Origin: Arthrobacter tumbae | Lineage (GTDB): Bacteria; Actinomycetota; Actinomycetes; Actinomycetales; Micrococcaceae | Reading direction: 5' to 3' | NCBI RefSeq assembly: GCF_016907495.1 | Contig: NZ_JAFBCC010000001.1 | Span: forward strand, 1,240,001-1,304,000 | Length of the DNA: 64,000 nt | Shown here: in pieces, positions 33,101-42,635 of the stretch | How positions within the stretch are numbered: position 1 is the stretch's first letter | Layout: each line of letters begins with the position of its first letter | The notes under the pieces: model-generated | Seen by the model: only the letters and a program-made list of their open reading frames with translations | The model's database searches: none | What the model was told of the DNA's origin: nothing | Program-made: the position numbers and the translations under genes

Positions 33101-33196
33101 TTCCGCAGCCCTGCACCTCCGGGCAGTTTCTGTTCCGCAGCCCCGCACCCGCGGGCAGTTTCTGTTCCGCAGCCCTGCACCCGCAGACCGTTTCTG
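33091..33196. repeat. 32-bp tandem array made of the palindrome right arm
   Basis: Three head-to-tail 32-bp units begin GCAGTTTCTGTTCCGCAGCC at 33091, 33123 and 33155; a degenerate fourth starts at 33187. Each unit contains the right half of the TTCGAA palindrome. The units have no spacers between them, so this is not a CRISPR. Confidence 0.85.
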
Positions 33197-33213
33197 GCTG
33201 CGCGTCGCTGCTG

Positions 33214-34587
33214 TCAGAGCGCCTTCACTGCGCCGAGCACCCTCGTCAGTGACTCCTTGGCATCGCCGAACAGCAGCGTCGTCTGCGGCGAGTACAGCAA
33301 CTCGTTCTCGATGCCCGCGAATCCCGGCCGCATCGAACGCTTCAGGAATACCACCTGCGCGGCGTCGGCCACCTCCAGAATCGGCATGCCGTAAATCGGG
33401 GACCCAGGCGAGGTCTTCGCCGCCGGGTTCACCACGTCGTTCGCCCCGACCACCAGAGCAACGTCCATGTTCCGGAACTCGGGATTGACCTCGGCCATCT
33501 CCCTCAGCGACTCGTACGGCACGTTCGCCTCCGCCAGCAACACGTTCATGTGCCCGGGCATCCGTCCAGCCACCGGATGAATTGCGAAGGACACCTCTAC
33601 ACCGCGGGCTTCCAGCGTCTCCGCAAGCTCCGCAACCGTATGCTGACCCTGCGACACAGCGAGGCCATACCCCGGCACAATCACCACGCGCTGCGCATAC
33701 CCGAGCATGACGGCCACATCCTCTGCGCCCGATGACCGCACGGGTCGCTCGCTCAGGGTTCCCGACCCGGCAGTGGAGCCTCCACGGAACGCTCCGAACA
33801 TAATTCCCGCCACGCCGCGTCCCATGGCTGCGGCCATCGCCCGCGTCAGGATCGTGCCGCTCGCCCCGACCAACGTTCCCGCCACCAGCAGCAGCACGTT
33901 GTCCAGGACGATGCCGGACGCCGCCACCGCAAGGCCCGTGAACGCATTGAGCAGGGAGATGACAATTGGTACATCGGCCCCGCCGACCGGCAGCACCAGC
34001 AGAACACCGCCTGCCAGCCCGAGCAGCAGCAGGACGGTCGCCCACACCACGTTTCCCGTAACGGTCACCAGGACCGCAGCGACCAGAAGAGCGACGACGA
34101 CGGCGGACATCATCCAGCGCATCCCGCTGAAGATGACCGGCCGGGTGGTCATCAGCTCCTGTAGTTTCGCGACCGTAACCCCCGAACCAGCGAAGGACAC
34201 CGCCCCCACCACCATGGTGAAGACGACGGCGGCACGCGTCCACGCGCCGTCGTGCGCTGCCAGTTCAAGGATGGCCACCAGCGCGGCTGCACCGCCGCCG
34301 ACCCCGTTGAACAGCGCGACAAGTTGGGGCATCTGCGTCATGTGGACGCCTCGCGCGATCGGCGCTGCCACCGCAGCTCCCACCGCTATCGCGATGAGGA
34401 TGGCCGGCACGTTCTCCAGGCGCGTGGAGAGGAAGACGATGACGACGGCGAGCGCCGCTCCCCCGGCGCCGATCAGGTTGCCACGCCGGGCGGTCCGCGG
34501 AGAGCTCAAGCCCTTCAGCGCCAGGATGAAGCACACAGCAACAGCCAGGTACAGCAGTGCTGTCACCTCGACGGGCAGGAGGTTCAT
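33214..34587 (-). CDS. pntB: NAD(P) transhydrogenase beta subunit
   Basis: A 457-residue protein with eight to nine membrane helices (to about residue 260) and a C-terminal NADP-binding domain that contains VIVPGYGLAVSQGQH and VVGANDVVNPAA, as in PntB. With PntAA and PntAB it couples proton flow to hydride transfer from NADH to NADP. Its ATG overlaps the pntAB stop (ATGA, 34584-34587). It is the last gene of the operon and converges on the repeat array. Confidence 0.95.
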   Translation of the reverse strand: MNLLPVEVTALLYLAVAVCFILALKGLSSPRTARRGNLIGAGGAALAVVIVFLSTRLENVPAILIAIAVGAAVAAPIARGVHMTQMPQLVALFNGVGGGAAALVAILELAAHDGAWTRAAVVFTMVVGAVSFAGSGVTVAKLQELMTTRPVIFSGMRWMMSAVVVALLVAAVLVTVTGNVVWATVLLLLGLAGGVLLVLPVGGADVPIVISLLNAFTGLAVAASGIVLDNVLLLVAGTLVGASGTILTRAMAAAMGRGVAGIMFGAFRGGSTAGSGTLSERPVRSSGAEDVAVMLGYAQRVVIVPGYGLAVSQGQHTVAELAETLEARGVEVSFAIHPVAGRMPGHMNVLLAEANVPYESLREMAEVNPEFRNMDVALVVGANDVVNPAAKTSPGSPIYGMPILEVADAAQVVFLKRSMRPGFAGIENELLYSPQTTLLFGDAKESLTRVLGAVKAL

Positions 34588-34895
34588 GCGCCGGGATCCC
34601 TGTCCGCCTGCCGGGCCTGATCACGGCCGCGGAACATGTGGAGCATCCGATCGGTCACCACAAAGCCGCCCACCAGGTTCACCGTCGCGAGCAGCACCGC
34701 CAGCAGCGCCAGGCCCAGCGGCAGCGGCTCAGTGGCCTGTCCCGCTACGAGAATGGCACCGATGAGAATAATCCCGTGAATCGCGTTGGCACCGGACATG
34801 AGAGGTGTGTGGAGCGTGCTCGTTACCTTGGAGACCACCTCAAAGCCAACGAACACGGAAAGAACCACTACGGTGAGCAGGGCGGGCAGGTCCAT
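34584..34895 (-). CDS. pntAB: NAD(P) transhydrogenase alpha subunit, membrane part
   Basis: A 103-residue membrane protein with three helices (LLTVVVLSVFVGFEVVSKV at the start; SGANAIHGIILIGAILV). It is the split C-terminal part of the alpha subunit, as in Rhodospirillum-type enzymes. The ATG at 34895 overlaps the pntAA stop by one base (TGATG). The longer frame to 34961 lies within pntAA and is discarded. Confidence 0.93.
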   Translation of the reverse strand: MDLPALLTVVVLSVFVGFEVVSKVTSTLHTPLMSGANAIHGIILIGAILVAGQATEPLPLGLALLAVLLATVNLVGGFVVTDRMLHMFRGRDQARQADRDPGA

Positions 34896-36028
34896 CAGGG
34901 CACTCCCTTCAGCAAGGCTGCCGTGGGCTGGTGCATCACGCGGCCGTCGTGGGTGAGGCATGCAGCGGAAACCACGTCGTCGTTGAAGTCCGGGACTACT
35001 CGCCCGTCGACGGTCATGAGCTCCACGAGGTTCGCGACATTGGCGGCGAACAGTCGGGATGCGTCAGTCGCCATTGCCGATGCCGCGTCCTTCATCCCCA
35101 CCAATGTGACGGTGCCGCCGACGCCGGGGACGGCGACGTCGTGCCCGGCCTTGACGCCCTCCACGTTGCCTCCCGTCTCGGCGGCGAGATCGACAACGAC
35201 AGCGCCGCCCTTCATCCCGGCGACCATGTCGGTGGTCACCAGGAGCGGGGCGGGCCTGCCGGGGACGGCTGCGGTGGTGATCAGCACATCCGACGCCGCC
35301 ACATGCGGCGCGAGGAGTTCCCGCTGCCGTGCGGCCCGGTCCTGACTCATCTCGCGGGCATACCCGCCGGACCCCTCGATGGCGTCGAGGTCGAGGTTGA
35401 TGAAGCTGCCGCCAAGGGAGGCAACCTCGTCTGCTGAGGCGGGGCGGACGTCGTACGCGGACACCCGCGCACCCAGCCGCTTTGCGGTCCCGATTGCCTG
35501 AAGCCCTGCGACGCCGGCGCCGAGCACGAGGACGCGTGCGGGTGGCACGGTCCCGGCCGCGGTCATGTACAGGGGGAAGAAGCGCGGGAACCGGATGGCC
35601 GCCTCAAGGACAGCCCGGTAGCCGGCAACGAGGGACTGGGAGGACAGCGCATCCATGGTCTGCGCGCGCGAGATCCGGGGGATGAGTTCGAGTGCAAACG
35701 ACGCAACCCCGGCCTGCGCCAGCGCGCTAACGGTGGGCAGCTCAGCCGCCGGGGAAGCGAAACCGACCGTGATCGTGCCCGGCCTCAGGGCGCTGGCCTC
35801 ATCCGGCGTCAACGGCGCCACGTGGCACAGGACGTCGACGTGGCCGAGGCGGGCAACGACGTCGGCGCCGGAGGTGCGGTAGGCGGCGTCGTCGTGGCCC
35901 GCCTGAACTCCGGCGTCAGATTCCACCGCGATGTCCAGGCCGAGCTTCATCAGCTGGCGGACCGAAGCGGGGGTGGCCGCCACGCGGCGTTCACCGGCCC
36001 GGGTTTCCCGTTTGACTCCCACCAACAC
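34895..36028 (-). CDS. pntAA: NAD(P) transhydrogenase alpha subunit, NAD-binding part
   Basis: A 377-residue soluble subunit that binds NAD(H). It starts VGVKRETRAGERRVAATP, with the alanine dehydrogenase/PNT N-terminal domain followed by a Rossmann domain (VLVLGAGVAGLQAIGTAKRLGA) and the expected FINLDLDAIEGSGGYA region near the middle. A GGAGGGGG purine tract precedes the GTG start. It is the first gene of pntAA-pntAB-pntB, all coupled by overlaps. Confidence 0.94.
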   Translation of the reverse strand: MLVGVKRETRAGERRVAATPASVRQLMKLGLDIAVESDAGVQAGHDDAAYRTSGADVVARLGHVDVLCHVAPLTPDEASALRPGTITVGFASPAAELPTVSALAQAGVASFALELIPRISRAQTMDALSSQSLVAGYRAVLEAAIRFPRFFPLYMTAAGTVPPARVLVLGAGVAGLQAIGTAKRLGARVSAYDVRPASADEVASLGGSFINLDLDAIEGSGGYAREMSQDRAARQRELLAPHVAASDVLITTAAVPGRPAPLLVTTDMVAGMKGGAVVVDLAAETGGNVEGVKAGHDVAVPGVGGTVTLVGMKDAASAMATDASRLFAANVANLVELMTVDGRVVPDFNDDVVSAACLTHDGRVMHQPTAALLKGVP

Positions 36029-36162
36029 GATCCCACCCCCTCCCGAACGGGGGCGCCGTCGCCCAACCGCTGGAACATAGCATCACACAGCCGGGGTGCT
36101 CGTGGAACAGCCGGCGTCCGGCGTTGCGGGATGGTTATGCGGCCGGCTGCCCTCCCTTCGCC

Positions 36163-37179
36163 TCAGGCGGACTTCCGCCACACCACCGTGGTGCTCAGCA
36201 TCCGCACTTCAGCCTCCTTGCCCTCGATCTGGGCGAGGACAAGCTCCGCGGCCGCGCGGCCCAGCAGGTCCGCCGGCTGCTTGACCGTGGACAGTTGCGG
36301 CTTGCAGCGCAGGGCCCAGCTGCTGTCGTCGAAGCCCACTATCCCGACGTCGTCCGGCACCCGCCTGCCCTGCTCCTGCAGGGTGGCCATGGCACCCGCC
36401 GCCACCGCATCAGAGGCGGCAAAAACGCCGTCGATGTCCGGCCGCCTCCGCAGGAGTTCGGCCATGCCGTCAGCGCCGGCGGCATAGGTGTAGAGCGGAA
36501 ACTCCAGAACGAGGTCCGGATCGAACGCCGGCCCAAGCGCCGCCCGGAAGCCCTCAAGCCGATCCTGGCCGGAGTCGCGGTCCAGCGCACAGGCGATCAT
36601 CCCGACCCTGGTCCGACCGGTATCCAGCAACCGCCGCACAATTGTCCGGGCGGCTGCCACGTTGTCGATCCCCACGTACGGAATGTCGGGTGTACCCGGC
36701 GGATGACCGACGAAGGCGGCCGGAATCTTCAGGTTCCGCACCGCCGTTGCAATGGGATCCGCGGTTCGCGCAGAGATGATGACGGCGCCGTCCACCAGCC
36801 CCCCGCGCAGGTAGTCTGCCACCCGCCGGCTGTCCCGCGCGGTGTCGATGATCAGGGAAACCAACTGGTAGTCCGCCGCGGAAAGCACCGAGTTTGCGCC
36901 GAGGAGGATCGATCCGATGTTGGGGTCCTCGAACAACAGGGAGTGCGGCTCATGGATGATGAGACCGATCGCGCGGGACTCCTGCCGCACCAGGTTCCGC
37001 GCCGCCGAATTGCGGACGTAACCTACCTGCGCAATGGCCGACTCAACCGCCATTTTCGCCTCGGGCGAGACGTACTTTTCCCCGTTCACGACGCGCGAGA
37101 CCGTCCCCCGGGACAGACCCGCCGCTGAGGCAACATCATTAATTGTTGCCCGCCGACGGCGCACGCGAGTGGAGTCCAT
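36163..37179 (-). CDS. LacI-family repressor of the beta-galactosidase operon
   Basis: A 338-residue LacI/GalR protein. The helix-turn-helix reads ATINDVASAAGLSRGTVSRV, followed by the hinge, and the effector domain has IGLIIHEPHSLLFEDP and VGIVGFDDSSWA. I take the ATG at 37179 (MDSTRVRRRR); the upstream frame crosses the promoter. It is divergent from the GH42 operon, and two matching operators lie between them, so it is almost certainly their repressor. The inducer would be a galactoside or galactose. Confidence 0.93.
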   Translation of the reverse strand: MDSTRVRRRRATINDVASAAGLSRGTVSRVVNGEKYVSPEAKMAVESAIAQVGYVRNSAARNLVRQESRAIGLIIHEPHSLLFEDPNIGSILLGANSVLSAADYQLVSLIIDTARDSRRVADYLRGGLVDGAVIISARTADPIATAVRNLKIPAAFVGHPPGTPDIPYVGIDNVAAARTIVRRLLDTGRTRVGMIACALDRDSGQDRLEGFRAALGPAFDPDLVLEFPLYTYAAGADGMAELLRRRPDIDGVFAASDAVAAGAMATLQEQGRRVPDDVGIVGFDDSSWALRCKPQLSTVKQPADLLGRAAAELVLAQIEGKEAEVRMLSTTVVWRKSA

Positions 37180-37226
37180 ACCGATACTGTAACGGAGCTG
37201 ACGAACCGGCGGATCCGAATAAAACG

Positions 37227-37256
37227 TTGACATGCCGGTGTGACGCAGACTACTCT
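37227..37256 (+). promoter_or_regulatory. Promoter of the beta-galactosidase operon
   Basis: TTGACA (37227-37232) and TACTCT (37251-37256), 18 bases apart. The -10 overlaps the first operator. An AACGTT also overlaps the -35. Confidence 0.75.
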
Positions 37257-37316
37257 GTGAACGTTCCCAGATCGCGCAGAACATCGCGCTTCGCGCTTTC
37301 TGGGAACGTTCACAGA
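37254..37316. promoter_or_regulatory. Paired operators in inverted orientation before the GH42 gene
   Basis: TCTGTGAACGTTCCCAGA (37254-37271) and its exact reverse complement TCTGGGAACGTTCACAGA (37299-37316) form an 18-bp perfect inverted repeat. Each arm is itself a near-palindromic LacI-type site centred on AACGTT, so this is a pair of operators 45 bases apart. As RNA it would also form a strong hairpin just before the GH42 ribosome site. Confidence 0.8.
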
Positions 37317-37344
37317 AGCAACAGCGAACAGTCAAGGACCTTAC

Positions 37345-39387
37345 GTGCCGACCACCATCTCACCGATCACCCAACTCGCCCCCGACGGCGGCCTGGTGTT
37401 CGGCTGCGACTACAACCCGGAACAGTGGGACGAGGCCACGTGGGCGGAAGACGTGCAGCTGATGCGCGAGGCCGGGGTCAACCTGGTGGCCGTCAACATC
37501 TTCGGCTGGGCGGAACTCCAGCCCGGCCTTGACACGTTCCACTTCGACCGGCTCGACGCCATCATGGACCTCCTCCACGCAAACGGCATCGGCGTCAACC
37601 TGGGAACCGGCACCGCTTCCCCTCCGCCATGGCTCACCACGGCGTACCCGGAGATCCTTCCGATCACGGTTGACGGCGAAACCCGCTGGCCGGGCGGGCG
37701 TCAGGCCTGGTGCCCCAGCTCCCCCGTTTTCCGGGCTCATGCACTCAGGCTCGTCGAGGAAGTCGCCCGCAGGTACGGCGCGCACCCAGCAGTGCGCCTC
37801 TGGCACGTATCGAATGAACTCGGCTGCCACAACGCGCTGTGCTACTGCGACACATCGGCTGCGTCCTTCCGGGGCTGGCTGCAGGACCGTTACCTCACCC
37901 TGGATGCCCTCAACGCTGCGTGGGGCACCGCGTTCTGGAGCCAGCGGTACTCGGCCTGGGAGCAGATTCTCCCACCGCGCACCCCGCACGCCACCCCCAA
38001 CCCCACGCAAGTCCTGGATTTCCGCCGCTTCAGCTCCGACGAACTCCTCGGGTACTACCGGGCCGAGGCCGACATTCTCCGCATGCACAGCGACTTCCCC
38101 GTCACCACCAACTTCATGGTCACTGCGCACATCCGCACCCAGAACTACTGGCAGTGGGCACCGGAGATGGATGTCATCGCCAACGACCACTACCCGGATC
38201 ACCGGCTCGAGGACCCGGTGCAGGAGATCGCCCTCGCCGCTGACCTCACCCGGGGCCTGGCCCGGAACCGGCCCTGGATCCTGATGGAACACGCCACCAG
38301 CGCAGTCAACTGGCAACCGCGGAATATCGCCAAGGCGCCCGGCGAACTGCTGCGCAACTCCCTTTCCCACCTCGCCCGCGGTGCGGACGGCCTGTGTTTC
38401 TTCCAGTGGCGCGCCTCCCTGCAGGGAAGTGAGAAGTTCCACTCGGCCATGCTTCCCCACGCCGGCACCGACTCGAAAATCTGGCGTGAGGTCATCGAAT
38501 TGGGCGGGACCCTGGGCCGGTTGCGCGAAGTCGCCGGCAGTACGGTCACAGCGCGGGCAGCGGTGGTCTTCAGCTGGGAGGCCTGGTGGGCGTGCGATTC
38601 CGACTCCCACCCTTCCGCCGACCTCCGCTACCTGGACCAGGTGCATGCGCTCTACGGCGCCCTGTGGGACGCCGGCATCACCGCCGATTTCCTGCCGCCG
38701 GACGGCGACTTCACCGGTTATGACCTCGTGCTCGTCCCTGCGCTCTACCTCATAAGCGACGACGACGCCGGCCGGCTCACCGACTACGTCCGCCGGGGCG
38801 GCACCGCTGTCATCTCCTTCTTCAGCGGCATCGTCGATGAAAACGAAAGGGTGCGCCCGGGAGGCTACCCCGGCGCCTTCCGCGACCTGCTCGGCATCCG
38901 GGTCGAGGAATTCCACCCGCTGGCCGCCGGCCAGAAACTGCAGCTTTCAAACGGCACGACGGCGGCACTCTGGAGCGAAGCCCTTCGCACCACGGGCGCT
39001 GAAGCTGTTCTCACCATCACCGAGGGTCACCTCGCCGGGACCGCCGCCGTCACCCGCAATTCCTTCGGGAACGGCCACGCCTGGTACCTGGGCACTTCGC
39101 TCGGCAAGGAAACCCTGCTGGAAGTGGTCAGCGACGCCGCCCGCGCCGCCGGCATTCCGGCCTCCGGGACGCGCGGCGTGGAAACCGTCGAGCGGGTTTC
39201 CGGAGATCAGCGCTATCTCTTCGTCATCAACCACACCACGCAGGACTACAAACACCGGATCACCGGAACTGAACTGGTGCTCGGCACGGAAGTTGCCGAC
39301 GTCGTCGTCGTTCCGGCGGGCACGGTCCGCGTTGTACGCACCCATTCAACAGGCAGCACCGTATCAACAGGCAAGGAGGCCTCCTGA
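37345..39387 (+). CDS. Beta-galactosidase, GH42
   Basis: A 680-residue cytoplasmic GH42 enzyme that hydrolyses terminal beta-galactosides. Acid/base Glu158 (WHVSNELG) and nucleophile Glu315 (ILMEHATSAVNW) are clear. The Cys cluster that binds zinc in this family is present (Cys123, Cys161, Cys166, Cys168). N-terminal barrel, trimerisation domain (about 390-600) and C-terminal beta domain fit the normal length. AGGA lies 6 nt before the GTG start. The stop overlaps the first permease by one base (TGATG). Together with the following importer it forms a galacto-oligosaccharide uptake and cleavage unit. Confidence 0.95.
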   Translation: MPTTISPITQLAPDGGLVFGCDYNPEQWDEATWAEDVQLMREAGVNLVAVNIFGWAELQPGLDTFHFDRLDAIMDLLHANGIGVNLGTGTASPPPWLTTAYPEILPITVDGETRWPGGRQAWCPSSPVFRAHALRLVEEVARRYGAHPAVRLWHVSNELGCHNALCYCDTSAASFRGWLQDRYLTLDALNAAWGTAFWSQRYSAWEQILPPRTPHATPNPTQVLDFRRFSSDELLGYYRAEADILRMHSDFPVTTNFMVTAHIRTQNYWQWAPEMDVIANDHYPDHRLEDPVQEIALAADLTRGLARNRPWILMEHATSAVNWQPRNIAKAPGELLRNSLSHLARGADGLCFFQWRASLQGSEKFHSAMLPHAGTDSKIWREVIELGGTLGRLREVAGSTVTARAAVVFSWEAWWACDSDSHPSADLRYLDQVHALYGALWDAGITADFLPPDGDFTGYDLVLVPALYLISDDDAGRLTDYVRRGGTAVISFFSGIVDENERVRPGGYPGAFRDLLGIRVEEFHPLAAGQKLQLSNGTTAALWSEALRTTGAEAVLTITEGHLAGTAAVTRNSFGNGHAWYLGTSLGKETLLEVVSDAARAAGIPASGTRGVETVERVSGDQRYLFVINHTTQDYKHRITGTELVLGTEVADVVVVPAGTVRVVRTHSTGSTVSTGKEAS

Positions 39388-40334
39388 TGGCTACCCTGGA
39401 CCACGCCCAGAACCCGCCGGGCACCAACCCGCCGGGCACCGCAAAGGGCTCACGGCACATTTCCAACAAGCGGCGCAGCACGCGCAGGGCGGTCGCCGTT
39501 TTCGTGGCGCCGTTCGCCGTGCTCTTTCTCCTCTTCTATGCGGCTCCGATCATCTTCGCGATCATCCAGTCGCTCCTCACGGTCGAGCGGGAGGGCACGT
39601 TCGGCGCACCCCAGCAGGTCTTCGGCGGGCTCAGCCAGTACGCGATCGTGTTCCAGGACGAGGCGTTCTGGGCGTCCGTCGGCCGGGTCCTCCTCTTCGG
39701 TGCGGTGCAGGTGCCGATCATGCTCGGCATGGCGCTGCTCTTCGCGCTGCTGCTCGATTCGCCGCTGCTCAAGGGCAAGAAATTTTTCCGCCTCGCGTTC
39801 TTTGCGCCGTACGCGGTCCCGGGCGTCATCGCGGCGATCATGTGGGGATTCCTGTACTCCCCCTCGCTCTCACCGTTCAGCGCCGTCACCTCGGAGATCA
39901 ACTTCCTCGACGGGTCCCTGGTCCTGTGGTCCATCGCGAACATCGTGACCTGGGTGTACGTCGGCTACAACATGCTCATCATCTACGCGTCGCTGCTCGC
40001 CATTCCCACGGAGATCTACGAGGCCGCGCGGCTTGACGGCGCTTCCAACGCCCAGATCGCCTGGCGGATCAAGATCCCGCTGGTAACTCCGGCGATCATC
40101 CTCACCGGCGTGTTCTCCATCATCGGCACGCTGCAGCTCCTCGCGGAACCCCAGACGCTGCGCAGCTTCAGCTCGGCGATCAGCAGCACCTACACACCGA
40201 ACCTCGCGGTCTACACCACGGCGTCGATCCCCAACTACAACCTGGCCGCTGCGTTCTCGGTTGTCCTCGCAATCGCCACCTTCATCCTCTCCTTCGTCTT
40301 CCTGAAGGCAACCCAGCGGAAGGTATCCCAATGA
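39387..40334 (+). CDS. Galactoside ABC transporter permease (MalF type)
   Basis: A 315-residue CUT1 permease with a Pro-rich cytoplasmic N-terminus and six membrane segments. The EAA loop is YEAARLDGASNAQIAWRIKIP. It starts on the GH42 stop (TGATG) and overlaps the next permease by 4 bases (ATGA). It probably carries beta-galacto-oligosaccharides, as judged from the operon. The ATPase is not encoded nearby. Confidence 0.93.
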   Translation: MATLDHAQNPPGTNPPGTAKGSRHISNKRRSTRRAVAVFVAPFAVLFLLFYAAPIIFAIIQSLLTVEREGTFGAPQQVFGGLSQYAIVFQDEAFWASVGRVLLFGAVQVPIMLGMALLFALLLDSPLLKGKKFFRLAFFAPYAVPGVIAAIMWGFLYSPSLSPFSAVTSEINFLDGSLVLWSIANIVTWVYVGYNMLIIYASLLAIPTEIYEAARLDGASNAQIAWRIKIPLVTPAIILTGVFSIIGTLQLLAEPQTLRSFSSAISSTYTPNLAVYTTASIPNYNLAAAFSVVLAIATFILSFVFLKATQRKVSQ

Positions 40335-41233
40335 CCACGGCAGCCGTTCCCCTGTCCGCCCCGGAGAAGTCCCGTTCCAGGGGTCCGCGGCAAAGCATCA
40401 TGTCCCGCAGTGCAGCCATGCTCATCATGGGCGTCTTCACCCTGTACTTCCTGACCCCGATCTGGTGGCTGCTGGTCACCTCCACGAAGTCCGGCGGCGA
40501 CATCACCGGGACGTCCGCGCTGTGGTTCACCCCGGACTCCGTCTCGACCTTCTTCAGCAACATCACCGGCCTGTTCGCGTATGAAAACGGACTCTTCGTC
40601 AAATGGCTCCTGAACAGCGCCCTGTACGCGGGGGTCGGGGCGTTCCTCGGCACCATCATTGCGGCGATGTGCGGCTACGCGCTGTCCAAGTACGAGTTCA
40701 AGGGCCGGGAAGCCATCTTCAACGTGGTCCTCAGCGGGGTCCTGGTACCGGCCACGGCGCTGGCCCTGCCGCTGTTCCTGATCTTCAGCGAAGTGAACCT
40801 GACCAACACCTACTGGGCGGTCTTCCTGCCCAGCCTCGTCAGCCCCTTCGGTGTCTACCTCGCCCGGATCTACGCCGCAGCCTCGGTTCCCGGGGAGCTC
40901 CTCGAGGCAGCCCGGCTGGACGGCTCCGGTGAGGTGCGTACCTTCTTCACCGTCTCCAGCCGCCTCATGGCGCCGGCGCTGGTAACCATCTTCCTGTTCC
41001 AGTTCGTCACCATCTGGAACAACTTCTTCCTCCCGCTGATCATGCTGCGCGACCAGGCCCTCTTTCCGGTGACGCTGGGCCTGTACGCGTGGAACAGCCA
41101 GATCAGCCAGATTCCGGAGCTGCGCACGTTCGTGATCATCGGCGCGCTCGTCTCCATCCTTCCCCTCATCATCGCTTTCCTCGGGCTGCAGCGCTTCTGG
41201 AGCAGCGGACTCGGTACGGGAAGCGTCAAGTAA
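40331..41233 (+). CDS. Galactoside ABC transporter permease (MalG type)
   Basis: A 300-residue CUT1 permease, partner of the preceding one. The EAA loop is LEAARLDGSGEVRTFFTVSS, a slightly divergent end. Six membrane segments are predicted. The start is the ATGA overlap with the upstream permease gene. It is followed 67 bases later by the binding-protein gene. Confidence 0.93.
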   Translation: MTTAAVPLSAPEKSRSRGPRQSIMSRSAAMLIMGVFTLYFLTPIWWLLVTSTKSGGDITGTSALWFTPDSVSTFFSNITGLFAYENGLFVKWLLNSALYAGVGAFLGTIIAAMCGYALSKYEFKGREAIFNVVLSGVLVPATALALPLFLIFSEVNLTNTYWAVFLPSLVSPFGVYLARIYAAASVPGELLEAARLDGSGEVRTFFTVSSRLMAPALVTIFLFQFVTIWNNFFLPLIMLRDQALFPVTLGLYAWNSQISQIPELRTFVIIGALVSILPLIIAFLGLQRFWSSGLGTGSVK

Positions 41234-41300
41234 CCAGACCCCAAGAAACTGCCGGAGGCACCCGTCGCCGGCACCGTCCATACACAAAGGAAAAAACAGA

Positions 41301-42632
41301 ATGCGTATGCATCACGGAAAGACCACCGCCGCCGTCGTCATGGTCTCCGCTCTGGCCCTCGCGGGCTGCGCCGGCGGAGGGGACACCTCCGGCGCTCCCG
41401 AAGCAGCAGCGTGCGAGCCCTCCACCGAGCCCGTGGAGCTGACCTTCACCACGTGGGTCCCCGGGATGGACCAGGTGGTGGAGCTGTGGAACGAGGAGAA
41501 TCCGGACGTCCAGGTGACCGTCCAGACCGGCCCCAACGGAAACTCCGGCACCTACCAGAACTTCTTCAACCAGCTGCAGGCGGGCAACGCGCCGGACCTC
41601 GGTCAGATCGAGTATGACGCCCTCCCGAACTTCCGTGTTCAGGACGGGCTCGAGAACATCGCGGCCTGTGAAGGTGTCGGCAATGCCGGCGACCAGTTCA
41701 TCGACTGGACCTGGAACCAGGTGACCTTCGGCGAGGAGGACGCGGTCTACGCCATCCCGCAGGACAGCGGACCCATGGCCCTCTTCTACCGCGCGGACCT
41801 CTTCGAGCAGGCCGGGATTGAGGTCCCGACCACCTGGGAAGAGTACGCAACCGCCGCCGAGCAGATCCGTGAGGAAGGCGGCTACATCACCAACTTCCCG
41901 CGCTCGGACGTGAACTGGTTCGCCGGTCTTGTCTGGCAGGCGGGCGGCGAGTGGTTCAGCAGCGAGGACGACGGCTGGGAGGTCAACCTGACAGGCGAAG
42001 AGTCAACGCAGGTGGCCGAGTACTGGCAGGGACTGCTCGAGGATGACCTCGTATCCACCCTCCCCTCGTTCTCCGACGAGTGGAATGCATCCTTCAACGA
42101 GGGCGACCAGTGGACCTGGGTCTCCGCGGTCTGGGGCACCTCGACGCTGCAGAGCGGTGCGCCGGATACCGCCGGCAACTGGGCTGTCGCTCCCATGCCG
42201 CAGTGGGACGCGGGCCAGAGTGCTGCCGGTAACTGGGGCGGCTCCTCCACCGCAGTCCTGAAGGGATCCGACAACCCGTATGAAGCCTCGCAGTTTGCGC
42301 TGTGGCTCAACACCGATCCCGAGGCACTGGCGCTGGCGAACGAGCTCGGCGGGCTGTACCCGGCAGCGAGTGCGGGTGCTGACCTGGAGGCATTCGCCGG
42401 TGAGTCGGAGTTCTTCGGCGGACAGGCTGTCTACGACGTCTTCGCCGAGGCCTCTGAAAACGTCGACCCCGAATTCACCTGGGGCCCCACCATGACGCAG
42501 ACCTACACGGATGTCTCTGACGGCTTCGGTGCTGCGATCGGCGGCGAGTCCACCCTGATGGAAGCTCTGCAGAGCGGCCAGGAGCAGACGGTCGACGCTT
42601 TGGAGGCACAGTCCATCCCCGTAGTGGAGTAG
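41301..42632 (+). CDS. Galactoside-binding lipoprotein
   Basis: A 443-residue extracellular binding protein with a signal peptide and lipobox Cys23 (LALAGC). The mature part begins VELTFTTWVPGMDQVVELWN, typical of family 1 sugar-binding proteins, and is acidic. AAAGGA precedes the ATG. It is the last gene of the GH42 operon and is followed by a GC-rich inverted repeat that may end transcription. Confidence 0.93.
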   Translation: MRMHHGKTTAAVVMVSALALAGCAGGGDTSGAPEAAACEPSTEPVELTFTTWVPGMDQVVELWNEENPDVQVTVQTGPNGNSGTYQNFFNQLQAGNAPDLGQIEYDALPNFRVQDGLENIAACEGVGNAGDQFIDWTWNQVTFGEEDAVYAIPQDSGPMALFYRADLFEQAGIEVPTTWEEYATAAEQIREEGGYITNFPRSDVNWFAGLVWQAGGEWFSSEDDGWEVNLTGEESTQVAEYWQGLLEDDLVSTLPSFSDEWNASFNEGDQWTWVSAVWGTSTLQSGAPDTAGNWAVAPMPQWDAGQSAAGNWGGSSTAVLKGSDNPYEASQFALWLNTDPEALALANELGGLYPAASAGADLEAFAGESEFFGGQAVYDVFAEASENVDPEFTWGPTMTQTYTDVSDGFGAAIGGESTLMEALQSGQEQTVDALEAQSIPVVE

Positions 42633-42635
42633 CTT

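Noticed and set aside
33091..33196. CRISPR-like 32-bp repeat array
   Set aside because: Units are directly adjacent with no spacers, and no cas genes are in the window.
37360..38916. 518-codon reverse frame inside the GH42 gene
   Set aside because: Shadow of the GH42 coding frame; no start context or family resemblance.
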